From the NCBI RefSeq assembly GCF_028769735.1, contig NC_088171.1:94384912-94448911 (forward strand): a stretch of DNA of 64,000 bases, read 5' to 3'. The DNA is from Zonotrichia leucophrys gambelii. Taxonomy: Eukaryota > Chordata > Aves > Passeriformes > Passerellidae. This document shows, piece by piece, positions 61,464-64,000 of the stretch. The notes beneath the pieces were generated by a model that made no database searches, had not been told where the DNA came from, and was given only the letters and a program-made list of their open reading frames with translations. The stretch's first letter is position 1; every line of letters begins with the position of its first letter. Both the position numbers and the translations under genes were made by a program.

Positions 61464-64000
61464 ACTCTTCTGGCTGTGCTGAGTCCTGATTGCCTGATTT
61501 TGCTGAGCCTGTACAGCCCTGCCAGTCCGAAAATGAGGAGATGTGTAAGAGCATAGCCAGCCTCCAGACCTATGCCTGAAACATCAGGAACACTGAACAG
61601 CAGGATCAAGAAGTGCCACCTACAAAGGCTTACAGGCCCAGGTAGCTGGATGTCTTTATAGCTGAGTTTCTGGGCTCTAAATGTAAAGCCGTGGACACTG
61701 TTGTGAGATGCCTCTCTCTTGTTTGGGACTGTGTTGTCCTACACCACGTCTGGCTGCTACCCTACACAGCTGGGTGTTTTGTTCCATGTTTTCCTCTGGC
61801 CCACCTACTGAGGATCCGGGGGAGAAGTCCAAGTGGATGTGATAGGGAAAGTGGAGTCAGGATGAGCAAATAGAACATATAAACCTGAGAAGCAGGGAGA
61901 TTCTGGGAAGGAAATAAAATCCATTTTTAAATATAAATGGTCTAGGCAGACTAGGGAAATGCCCAATAGTAAATTTAAAAACTACACAAAGTATTGAGGG
62001 AGAAGAGTCATACAATTTGATAACAACATTTGAGGGCGGAAAAGGACAGGTCCTCCTAGTCTTGTTTGAGAAGTATGGAATATGTAAATGTGCCACTAAA
62101 AGAGAAAAAGATAGTAGACACATTTTGCTGAGATCACCATGCTGTTTTGATTGTAACACAGGAAAGCCAGAGTGTTTTTGTGCCCACCAGAATTTTCTGA
62201 AGAGATGCTAGCCAGCAAGTTGCTGTAAACAAGCTTCCCTGTCTCAATCCCAATTTACTTCAGGCTTGCCATTTTCTAAAACCAAGAAGAGCATGACTTT
62301 ATAGAGATCCACTGTTCTTTATAATCAAAATAATACCTATTACTCCTATCTGAAGTAGTGTTCTTCTCTTGTTCTCCCTCAGGAAAGAATGTTACTTTTA
62401 AAGTACTCTGTGATAATCCAACAAATTGTACTTTAGTTGGTAAAGGCCTTAATACAGCACACTTCCAGGGATTCACAAGAAAGTACTCCCTTCTCTGGCC
62501 CTAGAATTCTTTCACATACCTCTAGCTTTCACAAGAAATGCTGAAACATTTTAGATATACAGTGCTTTGGCAGGATGGTTTCTGTGTCATTCATCCAATA
62601 GATTTATTTAAGGGGTTTGTCGTGATGGTTTCCTCAAAATACAAGCTGCTCTTATTCTAAATAGGAAAAGAAATTGAGGAGTATCCTAAGCTTTAACAGC
62701 CTACAGCATGATAAGATTTAGATTTTGACTCAGAGAGGACAATTATATCTGTGATTTCTTATCAAAATCACAAAATTGCCCAGACTTTTGAACTTTTCCC
62801 CAAGGCTTGGCAGAAGTTGTTGTTCAGAATCACAAGCTTCCCTGTCATGTATGCATGGTGTTCCTCTTATGGAGTCTTCTGTGTATTCCACTCTGCAAAC
62901 CATGGAATCCTCCACGTTATGGCTAAAGTGTTCATGGAAGGATGTAGGGGTGACTTAGGGCGAGAGACACACTATTAAAGGATTAAGTTGTTGAAAAGGA
63001 ATTGGGTCATGAGGCATACAAACTACAGTTCCCATGAGACATTGGAAAAGCATCTCCACAATAAAATTAATAGCTCTCATCTGAAAATTTCTTCTTTTTT
63101 TCTTTTGCATTTTTGTATTTTCTCAGGGGAAAGGAGGAAATCATTTTCTGACAGGCACTAATTGTTTCCCATTTGATTTTGGCTTGCAAGCAGATCTGAG
63201 TTAAAAGGGCTAAATGCAGACATTCTGCTATTACAGTGTTATGCTCATTCAACAGTCAGCCTTGTTTTACTTGCAGCAATATGAGTTATACCATATGTGT
63301 TTGAAACTGGTAACCAAACAAAGCAGTCTTTCAAGCAACCCTAAGCTAAATTATAAATCTTTTTTGCATCTTTTAAATAAAAAGTAATTCTACAGGCACA
63401 AAATGAATCAGTGAAGTACTTGCTACTTGGGCTTAACAATAGCAGTGTGCCTGAGAAAACCAGTCACCCTAGAAAAAAAACTGAATACAATTATCCAGTC
63501 TGACTATGTTTTAGTATTCTACAGGATGTAAAATTTCATTTACGTGTAATATAATGGAACCGTGTAAAATAATTTAAAATTTTTTATGTTTTTATATAAT
63601 ATTGCTATCTAATTATTATATCATAGATATTGTTAGTATATTATTTGGTTTATATAGTATGTACAAACCCACAAACCCCTGGCAATTGAACAGGACTTCA
63701 TTGCTACAGTACTCTTGATTGCAGTTTTTAATCCTGAATTTCTGTATTTCTTGACAAAGTCTCCTCATAAGAGCATAACTTCTAAAAGAAGATTATCTGA
63801 TGTGAGATGTTATGTGTAAGTAATGACTTGTTCATGTCCAAAGCTGCACTGAATTCTCAGAATTGTAAATATCACTTGATCTTCTCTCCTTGCAAAATCA
63901 TTGGTGAGCAACTAGGGCTAAGTTTTTAGCTTTGTATTATGAACCCACAACCAGAATCACACAGCTTCCTTTCATGATACACTCAGGAGAGATTTGTACC
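61464..64000. other. anonymous AT-rich non-coding DNA
   Basis: No gene, RNA or repeat family recognised. It becomes strongly AT-rich at 63540-63660. A ZNF143-like string occurs at 63022-63040 (see findings). Confidence 0.5.

Noticed and set aside
61985..62090. Possible further antisense CR1 ('gagtcatacaatttg ... ggaaaaggacaggtcc')
   Set aside because: The resemblance is limited to short scattered strings and the usual order of CR1 blocks is not present.
1..64000. tRNA, rRNA, snRNA or CRISPR features
   Set aside because: No cloverleaf with a GGTTCRA-type B box in the right spacing, no rRNA or snRNA strings, and no regularly spaced repeats were found on either strand by eye.

Overview
The window looks like bird nuclear DNA, probably passerine. 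The diagnostic evidence is repeats: several fragments of CR1, the dominant avian LINE, recognisable by the 3'-end block 'ggttggaagggac', the downstream 'cctaatctaaaccttct'/'ccccttgtcctatcactaca' blocks and the ATTCTATG-type tail. There is also one avian-type solo retroviral LTR at 17269-17851. Base composition is AT-rich and introns, promoters or coding exons of a known gene could not be recognised, so this is a gene desert, a long intron or a distal regulatory domain. Nothing bacterial, no CRISPR, no tRNA or rRNA was seen.

Layout. 1-7,000: anonymous AT-rich DNA with a decayed CR1, a (TA)26 microsatellite and a 36-base A run. 7,035-9,600: a repeat cluster of a short CR1 3' end, an LTR-like block, a ~900 bp antisense CR1, then a sense-strand CR1 ORF1 (SGNH-esterase) relic head-to-head with it. 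11,581-11,905: a second antisense CR1. 13,690-13,995: a small GC-rich patch. 16,835-17,851: a decayed CR1 followed by the solo LTR. 17,852-44,600: mostly anonymous sequence, containing a 115-bp direct duplication (30,608 and 33,621) and a perfect 15-bp hairpin (35,605-35,645).

44,650-58,100 is the part most likely to be functional. It has several repeat-free blocks dense in homeodomain, POU, PBX/HOX and MEIS/TGIF-type motifs that look like conserved non-coding (enhancer) elements. The strongest is at 55,180-55,940, with others at 44,650-45,330, 50,620-50,960, 54,780-54,960 and 57,760-58,060. The same interval holds one candidate coding exon (51,838-52,054, plus strand) and the longest open frame of the window (49,288-50,079, minus strand). 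I recognise no family for either. The final 6 kb is anonymous.

The best working model is a regulatory landscape around a developmental gene lying outside the window. Conservation cannot be measured here, so all enhancer calls are inference from motif content and texture.
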